DNA of 51,035 nucleotides. It comes from Synergistales bacterium. GTDB lineage: Bacteria; Synergistota; Synergistia; Synergistales; Aminobacteriaceae. The notes under the pieces were generated by a model. The model made no database searches. It worked only from the letters and a program-made list of their open reading frames with translations, and was not told where the DNA came from. The translations under genes were made by a program, and so were the position numbers. Positions within the stretch are counted from its first letter, which is position 1; each line of letters opens with the position of its first letter. This document shows, piece by piece, positions 39,936 to 48,779 of the stretch. The stretch lies in assembly GCA_025997955.1 (NCBI GenBank), contig BNVH01000012.1, positions 1 through 51,035 on the forward strand, in the 5' to 3' direction.

Positions 39936-40292
39936 ATGCTTCAGCCTGTCAATCTTCAGCTTGCTCATTTTAACGTAGAACATAGCGCGCAAATTTCAAA
40001 AGAAGCGATGGCCGCGGCCCAGCAGACCGGGCAAACGCGGGAAACAGTTCAGGAAAACGTGAGACGCGCTCAGAGGGTCGAGGCTAGCATTGCGGCTGCC
40101 GAGGCTCAGAAGATAAAGCGCAGAGAAGACGAGAAAAATCGCCGCGGGGGTCAGCAATATGCCTCTTCAGAAAGCGATGACAGCGAAAATGACGGCTCGG
40201 CCGATAATGTGGAAGTCGCCGTTGTGACCTATGACGCAAAAGCTACGGGGCATGTGGATAAGCCGATTAAGAGCGTTGAATTTTACGCGTGA
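39936..40292 (+). CDS. Small hydrophilic protein in the flagellar operon
   Basis: A 118-residue protein I do not recognise. The N-terminus (MLQPVNLQLAHFNVEHSAQI) is followed by a charged helix (RETVQENVRRAQRVEASIAAAEAQKIKRRE) quoted here only by its ends RETVQEN and KIKRRED, an acidic disordered stretch (SSESDDSENDG) and a short C-terminal strand region. No signal or membrane helix. It sits 57 nt after fapA and 34 nt before the next ORF, in step with the operon, and has duplicated ribosome-binding sites. A role as a small adaptor or export chaperone is only a guess. Confidence 0.7.
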   Translation: MLQPVNLQLAHFNVEHSAQISKEAMAAAQQTGQTRETVQENVRRAQRVEASIAAAEAQKIKRREDEKNRRGGQQYASSESDDSENDGSADNVEVAVVTYDAKATGHVDKPIKSVEFYA

Positions 40293-40326
40293 GTAGTTTA
40301 ATATCAAGGAGTAAGGGGGCGGCGCT

Positions 40327-40875
40327 GTGGCGGTATCGAATAACAGTCTTGGATATCTTGTAGTGGATGGAGCCGATGGGCTTTTTAGAGGGGCTTCTTT
40401 GGTAGTGGATTTTCGGGGTATCCCTATGGATTTTCGCTATACGGACCCCATAAGGCCGACTCGCCTTGAAAAAATTCTTTACGGCAACGCTCTTGAGGTC
40501 TATCTGCGTGAGGAACTGATTTTGGAGAGCTTAGTAGGCGCCATTGAGACTAAGCCGTCTATCTGGGTTTGCAGAGAGACGGAGCTTTTGGCGCCGCTGA
40601 AGAGCATCACAAGGGGAAGGGTTCTTTTTCTTGCCCCGTCGAATCATTCCCCGCTTGACGCCGCCGGAAACGTGGAAACTGTCGCCGAGGACTCGAGCTA
40701 TATGATTCAGGCGGACTCGGTGAGCGCCCCGCTGCGCGCTTCATTCCCCGAAAACACAAAAGAAGACGACGTGAAGCAGACCGCCGCCATGTTGGTGGAC
40801 GCGGCCAAGACTATGGAACTGCTTGAGCCCTTTGGTCGAATACAAAAGGCTTTGACTTCCTTGGGCGAAGAGTAG
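40327..40875 (+). CDS. Unrecognised 182-residue protein in the flagellar operon
   Basis: A soluble protein beginning SNNSLGYLVVDGADGLFRGASLVVDF, cut here to its landmark YLVVDGADGLFRGA. It has a mixed alpha/beta pattern, a strongly conserved-looking block (RPTRLEKILYG, ALEVYLREELILESL) and a helical end. No named domain is recognised. It starts with GTG at 40327 after GGGGGCGG. Codon use and tight packing between two neighbours in the same direction support that it is real. It may be a Synergistota-specific conserved gene, which a database search would settle. Confidence 0.75.
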   Translation: MAVSNNSLGYLVVDGADGLFRGASLVVDFRGIPMDFRYTDPIRPTRLEKILYGNALEVYLREELILESLVGAIETKPSIWVCRETELLAPLKSITRGRVLFLAPSNHSPLDAAGNVETVAEDSSYMIQADSVSAPLRASFPENTKEDDVKQTAAMLVDAAKTMELLEPFGRIQKALTSLGEE

Positions 40876-40892
40876 CCGAAGGGGCGGCGGTT

Positions 40893-41486
40893 TTGATAAC
40901 TCAGGATTTAAAAAACTATTTTTGCCGTCATTTTTTGGGGCGTTTGAACGTGAGCAGTCTCCCTGTCGCGTTGGACGCGCCAAAAATCGTTTCGCCAAAG
41001 CGTAAAGTGGAGACATACCCTATCAGAACCCAGATGAAAGTCACGGGTTCTACCCTCTTTGTGGCCGGCAGCTTGAAGTGCTCAAGTAACGGGTTCCGTT
41101 TTTCAAGTTCAGCCAGTTCTTTAAATCGAGCCGTGAAGGTAAAAGGCTCCAAAATCAGGAAATACGCGTCCGGTGAGTTGAAGGCGCATACAATCCCTAA
41201 GATAAAAACCAAAATCTTCGAGAACACAAAACACGCGCTGCTCATGCCTCAGGAGAGAACCAACCGCCTGAGATGGCAGACGGAGCGCCCCAAACCAAAC
41301 GGAGAAATAGTCTTAGCTTGGTTTGGCCCGATTATTGATGAAGCCGTTGTAAAATTGACGCTAAATAAAAAACAAGGTACGCTTTTAATCTGGTATAATC
41401 CTCAGAGTAGACGCTTTGATCCGAAGGGCGTATTTTTGTGTAGGCGTCTTGGATCTGATAAGAATTTTGAGTGGCGTTGGATTTAG
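40893..41486 (+). CDS. Unrecognised basic 197-residue protein
   Basis: A lysine- and arginine-rich protein starting from TTG at 40893 after GGGGCGGCGG. The first half is low in hydrophobic core residues and Ser/Lys rich (FRFSSSASSLNRAVKVKGSK); the second half looks like a small folded domain with NGEIVLAWFGPIIDEAVVKLTL, quoted only in part, and GTLLIWYNPQSRRFDPKGVF. No family recognised. It ends the run of three unknown genes after fapA; the next gene is the S1-domain protein, 36 nt on. Confidence 0.65.
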   Translation: MITQDLKNYFCRHFLGRLNVSSLPVALDAPKIVSPKRKVETYPIRTQMKVTGSTLFVAGSLKCSSNGFRFSSSASSLNRAVKVKGSKIRKYASGELKAHTIPKIKTKIFENTKHALLMPQERTNRLRWQTERPKPNGEIVLAWFGPIIDEAVVKLTLNKKQGTLLIWYNPQSRRFDPKGVFLCRRLGSDKNFEWRWI

Positions 41487-41522
41487 CTTAATTTTTATAT
41501 TATTGGGAGGTTTGCAGCGGGA

Positions 41523-41948
41523 ATGGGTGAGGAGAAGAAGGCAGTGGCTTCTTCAGTGGGAGTCGGCGATCTTGTCGAGTGTGTAGTGGAGCAGATTATG
41601 CCTTATGGGGCTTTTGTTAGGCTTCCGACGGGGCAGAAGGGGATGATTCATATCTCCGAGCTGTCGTTTAGCTTTGTCAAGAAAGTCGAGGACATTCTGA
41701 CTATGCAGCAGAATGTCAAGGCGAGAGTTATTAAAATCGACGAAAAGGGTCGCATAGACTTGTCGCTGAAAAAAGCGGAAGAGCGTCCTGTTGTAACGAC
41801 GCCCATTGTCAGAGAGGACAAGGACAACTTTGAGAAAAAGATGGCGTCCTTCCTTAAACTGAGTGAATCCAAAATAGCAGACCTCAACAGTAAAATGAAC
41901 TCTTCCAAGTCAGGGAAGAAAAAACCGAGCAGCAAGCCGAAAAATTGA
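41523..41948 (+). CDS. S1 RNA-binding domain protein
   Basis: A 141-residue protein. Residues about 10-80 form one S1 domain: GDLVECVVEQIMPYGAFVRL, KGMIHISELS, VKARVIKIDEKGRIDLSLKKA. The rest is a lysine-rich, probably disordered tail ending SGKKKPSSKPKN. It resembles the short S1 proteins (YabR, general stress protein 13) of Gram-positive bacteria, which associate with ribosomes or RNA. It has a GGGAGG ribosome-binding site and precedes the DUF501 gene by 1 nt. Confidence 0.9.
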   Translation: MGEEKKAVASSVGVGDLVECVVEQIMPYGAFVRLPTGQKGMIHISELSFSFVKKVEDILTMQQNVKARVIKIDEKGRIDLSLKKAEERPVVTTPIVREDKDNFEKKMASFLKLSESKIADLNSKMNSSKSGKKKPSSKPKN

Positions 41949-41949
41949 G

Positions 41950-42588
41950 TTGTTGCGCGCGCTTGTCATTGGGGAGAGTCTCCCTTTTTTTTATGAGCGG
42001 GCAACGCCTGCCGATGTTGCGTCTACGGCGCGTCAGCTGCTGGGGCGCAAGTTTGACGTATCGCTCATTTTGGGCGTAGCGAGGCGTTGCTTTTTCGGTT
42101 ATCCCATCGTTATTGTGTGTTCCCCCGTTCGAGCCTACAAATTCGGGCTTTTTCCGTTTCCGACTTCGTTTTGGCTCACATGCCCTTGGCTTGTCCGGCT
42201 TGCCTCTCAGATAGAGTCGAGAGGCGGCGTCGACGAGCTTGGGCTTTGGATAGAATGTAACGCGCCTCAAAAATGGATCCCATATAATATATTTCACCAA
42301 AGGCTTCGTCTGTCGCTCTTGCCGGAGGCGAAACTAAATTTTTTGCGCCGATTTCACCCTAAGCTCTTTGCGCATATCCGTGAAACGGGCGTCGGCGGAC
42401 TCAGATTTGGGGCGACAACAAGTCAAGATGGCGGCGTTCGCGTCAAGTGCCTGCATTTGCAGGCCGCCTCGTGGTTGGCGCTCCGCAAGCATCCCGGTGA
42501 GGGGTGGCTTAGAGTTCGGGAGTTGAGTACGGAATGCGGTGGTAGAGACGTAATGTATTGCGTTTCTACATTGCCTGAAAATATTTGA
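41950..42588 (+). CDS. DUF501 family protein
   Basis: A 212-residue protein of the DUF501 family. Landmarks are ARRCFFGYPIVIVCSPV, FPFPTSFWLTCPWLVRLASQIESRGGV and HIRETGVGGLR, which match the conserved blocks of this family (PFPTxFWLTCP is highly characteristic). Function is unknown; in other bacteria it neighbours enolase, a septum protein or ppx genes. It starts with TTG at 41950, one base after the S1 gene's stop, so translational coupling is likely. Its end lies 14 nt before the argH start. Confidence 0.85.
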   Translation: MLRALVIGESLPFFYERATPADVASTARQLLGRKFDVSLILGVARRCFFGYPIVIVCSPVRAYKFGLFPFPTSFWLTCPWLVRLASQIESRGGVDELGLWIECNAPQKWIPYNIFHQRLRLSLLPEAKLNFLRRFHPKLFAHIRETGVGGLRFGATTSQDGGVRVKCLHLQAASWLALRKHPGEGWLRVRELSTECGGRDVMYCVSTLPENI

Positions 42589-42602
42589 AAGGATTGAGTG
42601 AT

Positions 42603-43991
42603 ATGTGGAAAGGGCGTTTTGAGGAAGATACGGCGCAGGTTGTGCAGAAGTTTACACAGTCTCTTGACCTCGACTGGCGGCTATATAAACATGATATTCA
42701 GGGAAGCGTGGCTCACGTTCGCATGTTGGGGAAGGTGGGCTTGATAAGCGACTTGGAGGCCGCTCAGATTGTGGACGGCCTAAACATCGTCTTGGCTGAA
42801 ATCGAGAGCGGAAAATTCAAGCCGTCGGAGGAGCTTGAAGATGTACATATGAACATCGAAAGCCGATTGACGGAACTGATAGGCGCCGTCGGAGCAAAGC
42901 TTCACGCGGGCAGAAGCCGCAATGACCAAGTGGCCACAACCGTGCGTCTCTACCTTCGCGAACGCTTGACGAATTTACGAAAATCTTTGGTGTCTCTTCT
43001 TGGGGCATTTTTAGACAGAGCCAAAAAACATCGTCTTGTCATAATATCAGGCTACACGCACCTTCAGCAGGCTCAGCCTATCTCTTTGGGGCACTATTGG
43101 ATGGCGTGGTTTGAGACTTTCTCCCGCGACTGTGAACGGCTTGAGTTTGCGGCTCGTTCGCTTGACGAATGTCCTCTCGGAAGCGGCGCTTTGGCCGGCT
43201 CCACGCTGCCGCTTGACCGCGATATGACATGCGGCCTTCTTGGTTTTGCCCACCCCACACGCAACAGCTTGGACACCGTAGGGACGCGCGATTATATGTC
43301 CGATTATCACCATTTCGCGTCGCTTTTCGCGGTGCACGCGTCCCGTATGGCGGAAGATTTGATAATTTACGCTACCCAGGAGTTCGGCTGGCTGAAGCTG
43401 CCCGATTCTTTTTGCACCGGGTCGAGCATTATGCCTCAGAAAAAAAACCCGGACGTGCTTGAGCTTATTAGAGGCAAGACGGGACAAGTTATAGGGCATA
43501 CGGTAGATTTGCTGATTATGACCAAGGGACTGCCTATGACTTACGATAGGGACCTTCAGGAGGATAAGCGCGGGCTTTTCGCGTCGCTTGATACGCTTGA
43601 TGGTATACTTGAAGTGCTGCCGTCACTCATAGCCAAAACCGAAGTTGACGAACGCGCGGCGCGCGCTTCGCTTGAAAAGGGCTTAGGTCTGGCTTTGGCC
43701 ACGGATGTAGCGGAATATTTGGTGTTGAAGGGCGTCCCGTTCAGAGACGCGCATTGGAAAGTCGGAAAATTAGCGCATTATTGTATAGAGAAAGAAAAGC
43801 CTCTGACCGGGCTGAGCCTTGACGAGCTTATGACTCATATTCCTGAGATTGAAGCTGATGTCGTTGACATACTTTCTCTTGAAAAGAGCGTGGAAAGACG
43901 TGACACCTTCGGCGGAACAGGCTTTGAGCAAGTGAGGGCGCAGATTGAGCGGGGGGAGGAGATTCTTGGGGAAAAAATACGGGCGATGTAA
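42603..43991 (+). CDS. argH: Argininosuccinate lyase
   Basis: A 462-residue member of the fumarase/aspartase superfamily that splits argininosuccinate into arginine and fumarate, the last step of arginine synthesis. It begins MWKGRFEEDT and has KLHAGRSRNDQVAT, SGYTHLQQAQP (the catalytic histidine region) and the signature GSSIMPQKKNPD with the catalytic serine. ATG at 42603 matches the family start; the in-frame TTG at 42585 would overlap the DUF501 gene. It is the last plus-strand gene of the long operon; no argG or other arg gene is in the window. Confidence 0.97.
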   Translation: MWKGRFEEDTAQVVQKFTQSLDLDWRLYKHDIQGSVAHVRMLGKVGLISDLEAAQIVDGLNIVLAEIESGKFKPSEELEDVHMNIESRLTELIGAVGAKLHAGRSRNDQVATTVRLYLRERLTNLRKSLVSLLGAFLDRAKKHRLVIISGYTHLQQAQPISLGHYWMAWFETFSRDCERLEFAARSLDECPLGSGALAGSTLPLDRDMTCGLLGFAHPTRNSLDTVGTRDYMSDYHHFASLFAVHASRMAEDLIIYATQEFGWLKLPDSFCTGSSIMPQKKNPDVLELIRGKTGQVIGHTVDLLIMTKGLPMTYDRDLQEDKRGLFASLDTLDGILEVLPSLIAKTEVDERAARASLEKGLGLALATDVAEYLVLKGVPFRDAHWKVGKLAHYCIEKEKPLTGLSLDELMTHIPEIEADVVDILSLEKSVERRDTFGGTGFEQVRAQIERGEEILGEKIRAM

Positions 43992-44074
43992 GCCGCGCCC
44001 GAAAATTCTATGTCCAAATAGCTCGCTTCTGACCGAAACGGCTTTCATGCGAGTTGTAAACGCACGCTACAAAC

Positions 44075-44323
44075 TTAAAATTGATAAACCTTTCTGGTTT
44101 TTTCCTCGTTTTTCTCCTCTTGGCGTTTCCACCAAGCGGATTCTAAGGCCTTGACTAAATCGGGACGCCGAGTCCGCCACATACTATCTGATTCGCTCTC
44201 TTTCAAATCATCCAAGTAAGCGTCTATATCAACAGGTCGTTTGTGAACGGTAAACTTCTTACCATCGTAAGAGACCGCTGAGCCATCCCCAAAGGGAAGG
44301 TATACCGCCATCGTCTCCGTCAT
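44075..44323 (-). CDS. Small hypothetical protein
   Basis: An 82-residue protein starting MTETMAVYLPFGDGSAV, with a KKFTVHKRPVDIDAYLDDLKES stretch (landmark VDIDAYLDDL) and a charged helical end (KRQEEKNEEKTRKV). I do not recognise it. Its ATG at 44323 has GGTGGGGG upstream. The first 65 bases overlap, in another frame, the end of the RimI-like gene upstream. No membrane segment. It faces the end of argH with an 83-nt gap that shows no clear hairpin terminator. Confidence 0.6.
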   Translation of the reverse strand: MTETMAVYLPFGDGSAVSYDGKKFTVHKRPVDIDAYLDDLKESESDSMWRTRRPDLVKALESAWWKRQEEKNEEKTRKVYQF

Positions 44324-44735
44324 TATTAGCCCCCACCTTAGTCATATTTTTGCGATTATTCAAACCCCGCGCGTTTTTGTCGCCTTCTTCTTTGTCTTCG
44401 GGCAATTTGTAGGGCAGCCTCAAAATCATTACCCGCGCTGCTTCGCCGTTGCTGTAGTATCTCGGACGGACTTCTATATCAATAAAACCCAATCCCTTAT
44501 AAAGAGCTATCGCGCCGTCATTAGAGGCCCTTACGCGCAGTACGAGCGCCGGGTACGAAAGAGAATCAGCGCACTCCGCCGCGGCGAGAACAAGCTGCGA
44601 AGCTATTCCGCGCCGTCTGTAAGGCGGCGCGACAACAAGATTGAGCAAAAGGCCTTTTTTCTTTTCGGAGCTCAAGACGGCGTAGCCCATAAGGTCATCC
44701 TTTTCGCCCAATCCAAACGCGCCCAGATAAGACAA
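44259..44735 (-). CDS. RimI-like GNAT N-acetyltransferase (N-terminus out of frame)
   Basis: The ORF begins with TTG at 44735 and encodes a GNAT domain: VVAPPYRRRGIASQLV is the acetyl-CoA-binding motif A, LRVRASNDGAIALYKGLGF is the RimI-type end. The TTG is not the true beginning: the same frame stays open upstream to near 44870 and encodes the rest of a RimI fold (RFCEEVDAARIID, SPHPWPDSLILSDL) but has no ATG, GTG or TTG. A GTG at 44869, four bases after the purA stop, is in a different frame; one extra T in the T5 run at 44851-44855 would join it to the domain. So this is either a frameshifted gene, a sequencing indel or a slippage-controlled one. Substrate probably a protein N-terminus. 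Confidence 0.7.
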   Translation of the reverse strand: MSYLGAFGLGEKDDLMGYAVLSSEKKKGLLLNLVVAPPYRRRGIASQLVLAAAECADSLSYPALVLRVRASNDGAIALYKGLGFIDIEVRPRYYSNGEAARVMILRLPYKLPEDKEEGDKNARGLNNRKNMTKVGANNDGDDGGIPSLWGWLSGLLRW

Positions 44736-44875
44736 GTCACCCCGCCGGAGGTCGGATAATATGAGGCTATCCGGCCAGGGATGGGGCGACGAGCGGTTGA
44801 CGTCAATGATCCGAGCGGCGTCTACTTCTTCACAAAAACGTATATCCGCTAAAAACGTTTCGACCTCACCCTAAC

Positions 44876-46174
44876 TCAAAGCCCCAAGTCGATGGTCTGA
44901 GTCCTGTCCGCGCCTACACCTATCAGAGCCATAGGCACGCCGGTCGCCTTCTCTATATAATGAATATAGTTCCGAGCGGCCTCCGGCAAGGAGTCGAGGG
45001 AATTGCAACGCGATATGTCGCCCTTCCAACCCGGCAAAGTCTCGTACAGGGGTTTCGCCTCATCGAGAAATTCCACATTCGTGTTGAAAGCGCTGGTATT
45101 TTTTCCACCTACGTCGTAGCTTGTGCAGACCTTTATCTCGTCCATATCAGAAAGCACGTCAAGCTTAGTCAGGGCTATCACATCCGCGCCATTGAGTCGC
45201 AAGGCGTAGCGCAAAGCCACCATGTCAAGCCAACCGCAACGTCTTGCCCGTCCTGTGACCGCGCCAAACTCTCCGCCTTTTTGCCGCAAAGATTCCCCAA
45301 ACTCACCCTTGTCCTCCGTGGGCATGGGGCCTTCGCCGACTCTTGTCGTGTAGGCCTTAACGACGGCTATAACGCGGGTAAGACTGTTCAGAGGCAGGCC
45401 AGTGCCGGTAAAACCTCCGGCTGTCGTTGTGGACGAGCTTGTGACATATGGGTATGTACCGTGGTCGATGTCGAGCAAAGCACCCTGCGCGCCCTCAAGG
45501 AGTATATGCTTGCCATCGTCTACGGCCTTGAGCAACAGATCAGTAGTGTCGCCTACGTAGGGCGCCATAGCCTTGCCCCAATCGCGGGCCGGCTCGTAAA
45601 TTTCGTCAAACGGCAACGGCTTTTCGCCATATAGCTTTGTAAGGATGTGGTTTTTCTCCTCTAACGCGTCCGCCACTTTCTTTCTGAGATTGTCGGAGTC
45701 AAGGAGATCCTCTACGCGAAGGCCGCTTCTGGCGTACTTATCGACGTAGCATGGGCCTATGCCGCGTCCCGTCGTGCCAATCTTGTGCTCCTTGCTTCTG
45801 TGCGACTCCTGAGCTTTATCAAGTGTCTTGTGGTAAGGCATGACTACGTGAGCATGAGGACTGACGACCAATCGCGCCCTTTCATGCCCCTGCTCGCCGA
45901 GCTCTCTGAGCTCCTTCAAAAATTGCTCTGGATCCAAGACCACGCCGTTGCCTATCATACAGACTTTTCCGGGGTATAACATACCGGAAGGTAGAAGTTT
46001 GAATATAACCTTTTTGCCCTCGACTATGACGGTATGCCCAGCGTTGGCTCCGCCCTGGTAACGTACAAATATATCCACTCCGCTCCCAAGCATGTCGACG
46101 ACTTTACCCTTGCCTTCGTCTCCCCATTGAGCGCCAAACAGAATTTCAACTTTACCCTTGACTTCGATTTTCAT
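44876..46174 (-). CDS. purA: Adenylosuccinate synthetase
   Basis: A 432-residue enzyme joining IMP and aspartate with GTP, the first committed step to AMP. Landmarks are QWGDEGKGK (18-24 for GDEGKGK), RYQGGANAGHTV, GIGPCYVDKYAR, LLEGAQGALLDIDHGTYPYVTSS and RARRCGWLD. ATG at 46174 matches the family start and has AGGAG ten bases upstream; a reading back to ATG 46240 overlaps the protease stop (ATGA) and adds 22 unrelated residues. It follows the CtpA-type protease gene and precedes the RimI-like gene. Confidence 0.97.
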   Translation of the reverse strand: MKIEVKGKVEILFGAQWGDEGKGKVVDMLGSGVDIFVRYQGGANAGHTVIVEGKKVIFKLLPSGMLYPGKVCMIGNGVVLDPEQFLKELRELGEQGHERARLVVSPHAHVVMPYHKTLDKAQESHRSKEHKIGTTGRGIGPCYVDKYARSGLRVEDLLDSDNLRKKVADALEEKNHILTKLYGEKPLPFDEIYEPARDWGKAMAPYVGDTTDLLLKAVDDGKHILLEGAQGALLDIDHGTYPYVTSSSTTTAGGFTGTGLPLNSLTRVIAVVKAYTTRVGEGPMPTEDKGEFGESLRQKGGEFGAVTGRARRCGWLDMVALRYALRLNGADVIALTKLDVLSDMDEIKVCTSYDVGGKNTSAFNTNVEFLDEAKPLYETLPGWKGDISRCNSLDSLPEAARNYIHYIEKATGVPMALIGVGADRTQTIDLGL

Positions 46175-46236
46175 ATTTAACTTCACTCCTGACGTAGCGT
46201 CGGGCTGAATTTTGCCCTGATCTTTTTGTGGCCTGT

Positions 46237-47505
46237 TCATCGCGCCCGAGCGGTCCTTGTCATTTGCTTTTTCAGCTCAGAAACAGCCCTCTGAAGCTGA
46301 GCGTCTTTTACGTGCTCACGCTCCATCTGGCCCTCCACCTCTATGTCCGGCGGTAAGCCTATGTGGTCGATTATCTTGCCCGAAGGCGTGTGATAGCGCG
46401 CTATGGTGACGTAAACACCCGAACCGTCCGTAAGTCTGAAAAGCGTCTGAACAGAGCCCTTGCCGAAACTCTTTTTGCCTACGATCACAGCTCTTTTTCT
46501 GTCAGAGAGAGCCCCTGACACTATTTCAGAGGCGCTGGCGCTGCCTTCGTTGATGAGCACGGCCATTGGCATATCGGTGAGATAAAGATTCGTATCCGCG
46601 AAATACTCCTCGTTGGTGTGCTCGCTTCTCCCCTTTGTTCCAACGATAAGCCCGCCGTCCAAAAAGAGGCTCGATACGTTGACACAGACGTTCAAAAGCC
46701 CGCCGCCGTTGTTGCGAAGGTCGAGAATAAGGGATTTAGCTCCCTTCTTTATCATATCCAGCACAGCGTCCTCGGCCTCAGAGTCGGTGTTTTGCTTGAA
46801 CTGCGTCAAGCGCAGATACCCTATATCATCTGAAAGAAGCTCGTATCTTACGGACTTTATCTTTATAATCTCGCGCGTGAGGTCGAACTTCATGAGCTCT
46901 TCCTCGCCCTCGCGCCTAATCCAAATGGTCACGGATGTGTTTGGCTTGCCCCGCAAGCGCTTGACTACCTCGGAGGAATCCCAGCCCAAAGCGGTTTCAT
47001 CACCTACCTTGACTATTTGATCCATTGGCTTGAGCCCGGCCCTGTCCGCCGGAGTATCTTCGATTGGACTTATTACAAGGATTTTGCCGTCCCTGTCCCC
47101 TATATACATGCCAAGCCCGCCGTACTGCCCTTCCATTTCGATTTCTTCTTCTTTGAGTTGCGCGGGTGAGACATAGCGGGTGTAGGGGTCTTTCCAAGAC
47201 TCCACCATGCCTTTTATCGCGCCTTGGACCAAGTCGTCTTCTTTGGCCGGCTTGGACTCGGCGTCAACCTGGTATGTCTCGATTATTGATCGCGCCTGAC
47301 GCAAAAGCCAAAGAGACTTCGCGCTGAAAGGGGAAATTCTCTCAAAATCGGACAGTTCCGCAGCATAACCCGAAAACCCAAATCCGGCCAGCGCAAAAAT
47401 CAAGCCGATGAGCGCGCGCCAAAACCTTTTTCTCACCGGAAATCTGCTCTTTTCGCAAGTTTCGCAAGTTTCATTTGAAGCGCCTGAAACAATATTACGA
47501 TCCAT
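46237..47505 (-). CDS. S41-family C-terminal processing protease (CtpA type)
   Basis: A 422-residue exported serine protease. A signal anchor (RALIGLIFALAGFGFSGYAA) is followed by a helical pro-region, a PDZ domain (about 110-195; GGLGMYIG, DTPADRAGLKPMDQIVKVG) and the S41 core with the catalytic Ser in NEGSASASEIVSGAL and Lys in GKKSFGKGSVQ. Family members trim C-termini of periplasmic proteins or peptidoglycan hydrolases. The N-terminus has a doubled ETCETCE caused by a 9-bp direct repeat. It has GGGGAGGAG upstream. The next gene upstream is an EnvC-like LytM protein, the common division-linked pair. Confidence 0.94.
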   Translation of the reverse strand: MDRNIVSGASNETCETCEKSRFPVRKRFWRALIGLIFALAGFGFSGYAAELSDFERISPFSAKSLWLLRQARSIIETYQVDAESKPAKEDDLVQGAIKGMVESWKDPYTRYVSPAQLKEEEIEMEGQYGGLGMYIGDRDGKILVISPIEDTPADRAGLKPMDQIVKVGDETALGWDSSEVVKRLRGKPNTSVTIWIRREGEEELMKFDLTREIIKIKSVRYELLSDDIGYLRLTQFKQNTDSEAEDAVLDMIKKGAKSLILDLRNNGGGLLNVCVNVSSLFLDGGLIVGTKGRSEHTNEEYFADTNLYLTDMPMAVLINEGSASASEIVSGALSDRKRAVIVGKKSFGKGSVQTLFRLTDGSGVYVTIARYHTPSGKIIDHIGLPPDIEVEGQMEREHVKDAQLQRAVSELKKQMTRTARAR

Positions 47506-47609
47506 AACCGCAAAAACTCCTCCCCATCAATAGACAAAACGGCAAACTAAAATTCTAAATTATTTGTCTACGATATTTTAACGCAAAACATAAAGAATAG
47601 GTGACAAAT

Positions 47610-48734
47610 TTAAAGTTTTTTCAGATATTGAATTGGGTCTTTAGCTTCGCGTCCCATGCGAACCTCAAAGTGCAGAGAATAGCCCGTCATTGTCCCAGTG
47701 TCGCCGACTGTGCCGATAACGTCCCCGACTCGGACTTTATCTATATCCTTTACGCGCGCGGCCGAAAGGCAGGCGTATACTGTAAAGAAGCTCCGTCCGT
47801 GGTCAAGCACGACGGTTAGTCCAAAACCCGTCATTGAGCCCACAAAAAGCACTTCTCCGTCCGCTGCGGCCTTTACGGGCGCGTGAGCGGTAGCCCTTAT
47901 ATCAATGCCTGTGTTGTTAAATCTTGTATTGAATGTCGGATGGGCGCCATAACCAAAACGGGACGCTAAAGGGCCCGTTATCGGCCAGTCAAGACGTGAG
48001 GCCGGCGCGACGGCGGGGGCGTTTAACGCCTCTGAGTCTTGAGGCAAAATCATACCGCCTTTTTCTAACTTCTCTAAAGCCCTTCGCCTGTCTACGCGCG
48101 CAAGAATAGTCCGAGCGACAAACTCCTCCGCCTCCTCAAGCTCTCGCGTTGCCGCTAAGGCTTTTTCTCTCTCGCGCTTACTGTTTTCGAGAGTTCTTGC
48201 GATATTTTTTTCAGCCGCTTCATAGCGAGCTTTATAGCTCCTGATAGTATCGACTAACTCGCTTGCCCGCTCTTCGCGCCGCGACAGTTCCACTTTCGCT
48301 GTCTCTAAGGCGGTGCTTTTCAAGTGAAGCTCCTCAACAGCCAATCTGTCCAAGCGAGCCATAAACTCCATAAAGTACCCAAGCTCCACGGCCTCATGCG
48401 CGCTTCGCAAGGCGAACAGCGCGTTAGCTTTCTCAAGAAAACTGTACTTATACATATCTCTCAGACGGGAGCGCAAAATAACTAAAAGTTGATCGACTCT
48501 AGAGGACAAGACGGACATCTCGTTACGCAGGTCTTCTGTGGATTTGCTCAAGTTTTCCAACTCGGCCTCGAGTTTTTTTATTTCAGCCTCCATTTCGGAC
48601 GCGCCGCGCTTCATGGTTTCTAACTCTTCGAGCAACGCGTCAGTCACAGACATAGCGGCAAGGCATTGCGCCGCACACGCTATAAGGATGCAGACAGACA
48701 GGAATAACTTTTTAAGATAAGACCGGGCGTTCAT
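47610..48734 (-). CDS. EnvC-like coiled-coil protein with degenerate LytM (M23) domain
   Basis: A 374-residue exported protein: signal peptide (KKLFLSVCILIACAAQCLAA), a long coiled coil (about 30-240), then a LytM/M23 domain. The metal-binding residues are altered: the usual HxxxD is NTGID, and the HxH pair is LHFE, so the domain is probably not a peptidase. Such EnvC-type domains instead switch on cell-wall amidases at division. This role is inferred from the missing ligands. ATG at 48734 starts the signal peptide; TTG at 48770 would add 12 residues. It is followed after 104 nt by the CtpA-type protease. Confidence 0.9.
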   Translation of the reverse strand: MNARSYLKKLFLSVCILIACAAQCLAAMSVTDALLEELETMKRGASEMEAEIKKLEAELENLSKSTEDLRNEMSVLSSRVDQLLVILRSRLRDMYKYSFLEKANALFALRSAHEAVELGYFMEFMARLDRLAVEELHLKSTALETAKVELSRREERASELVDTIRSYKARYEAAEKNIARTLENSKREREKALAATRELEEAEEFVARTILARVDRRRALEKLEKGGMILPQDSEALNAPAVAPASRLDWPITGPLASRFGYGAHPTFNTRFNNTGIDIRATAHAPVKAAADGEVLFVGSMTGFGLTVVLDHGRSFFTVYACLSAARVKDIDKVRVGDVIGTVGDTGTMTGYSLHFEVRMGREAKDPIQYLKKL

Positions 48735-48779
48735 AATTCTTGAAACTGATTTTGTAGTCCAATTTTTCAAGATATATAG

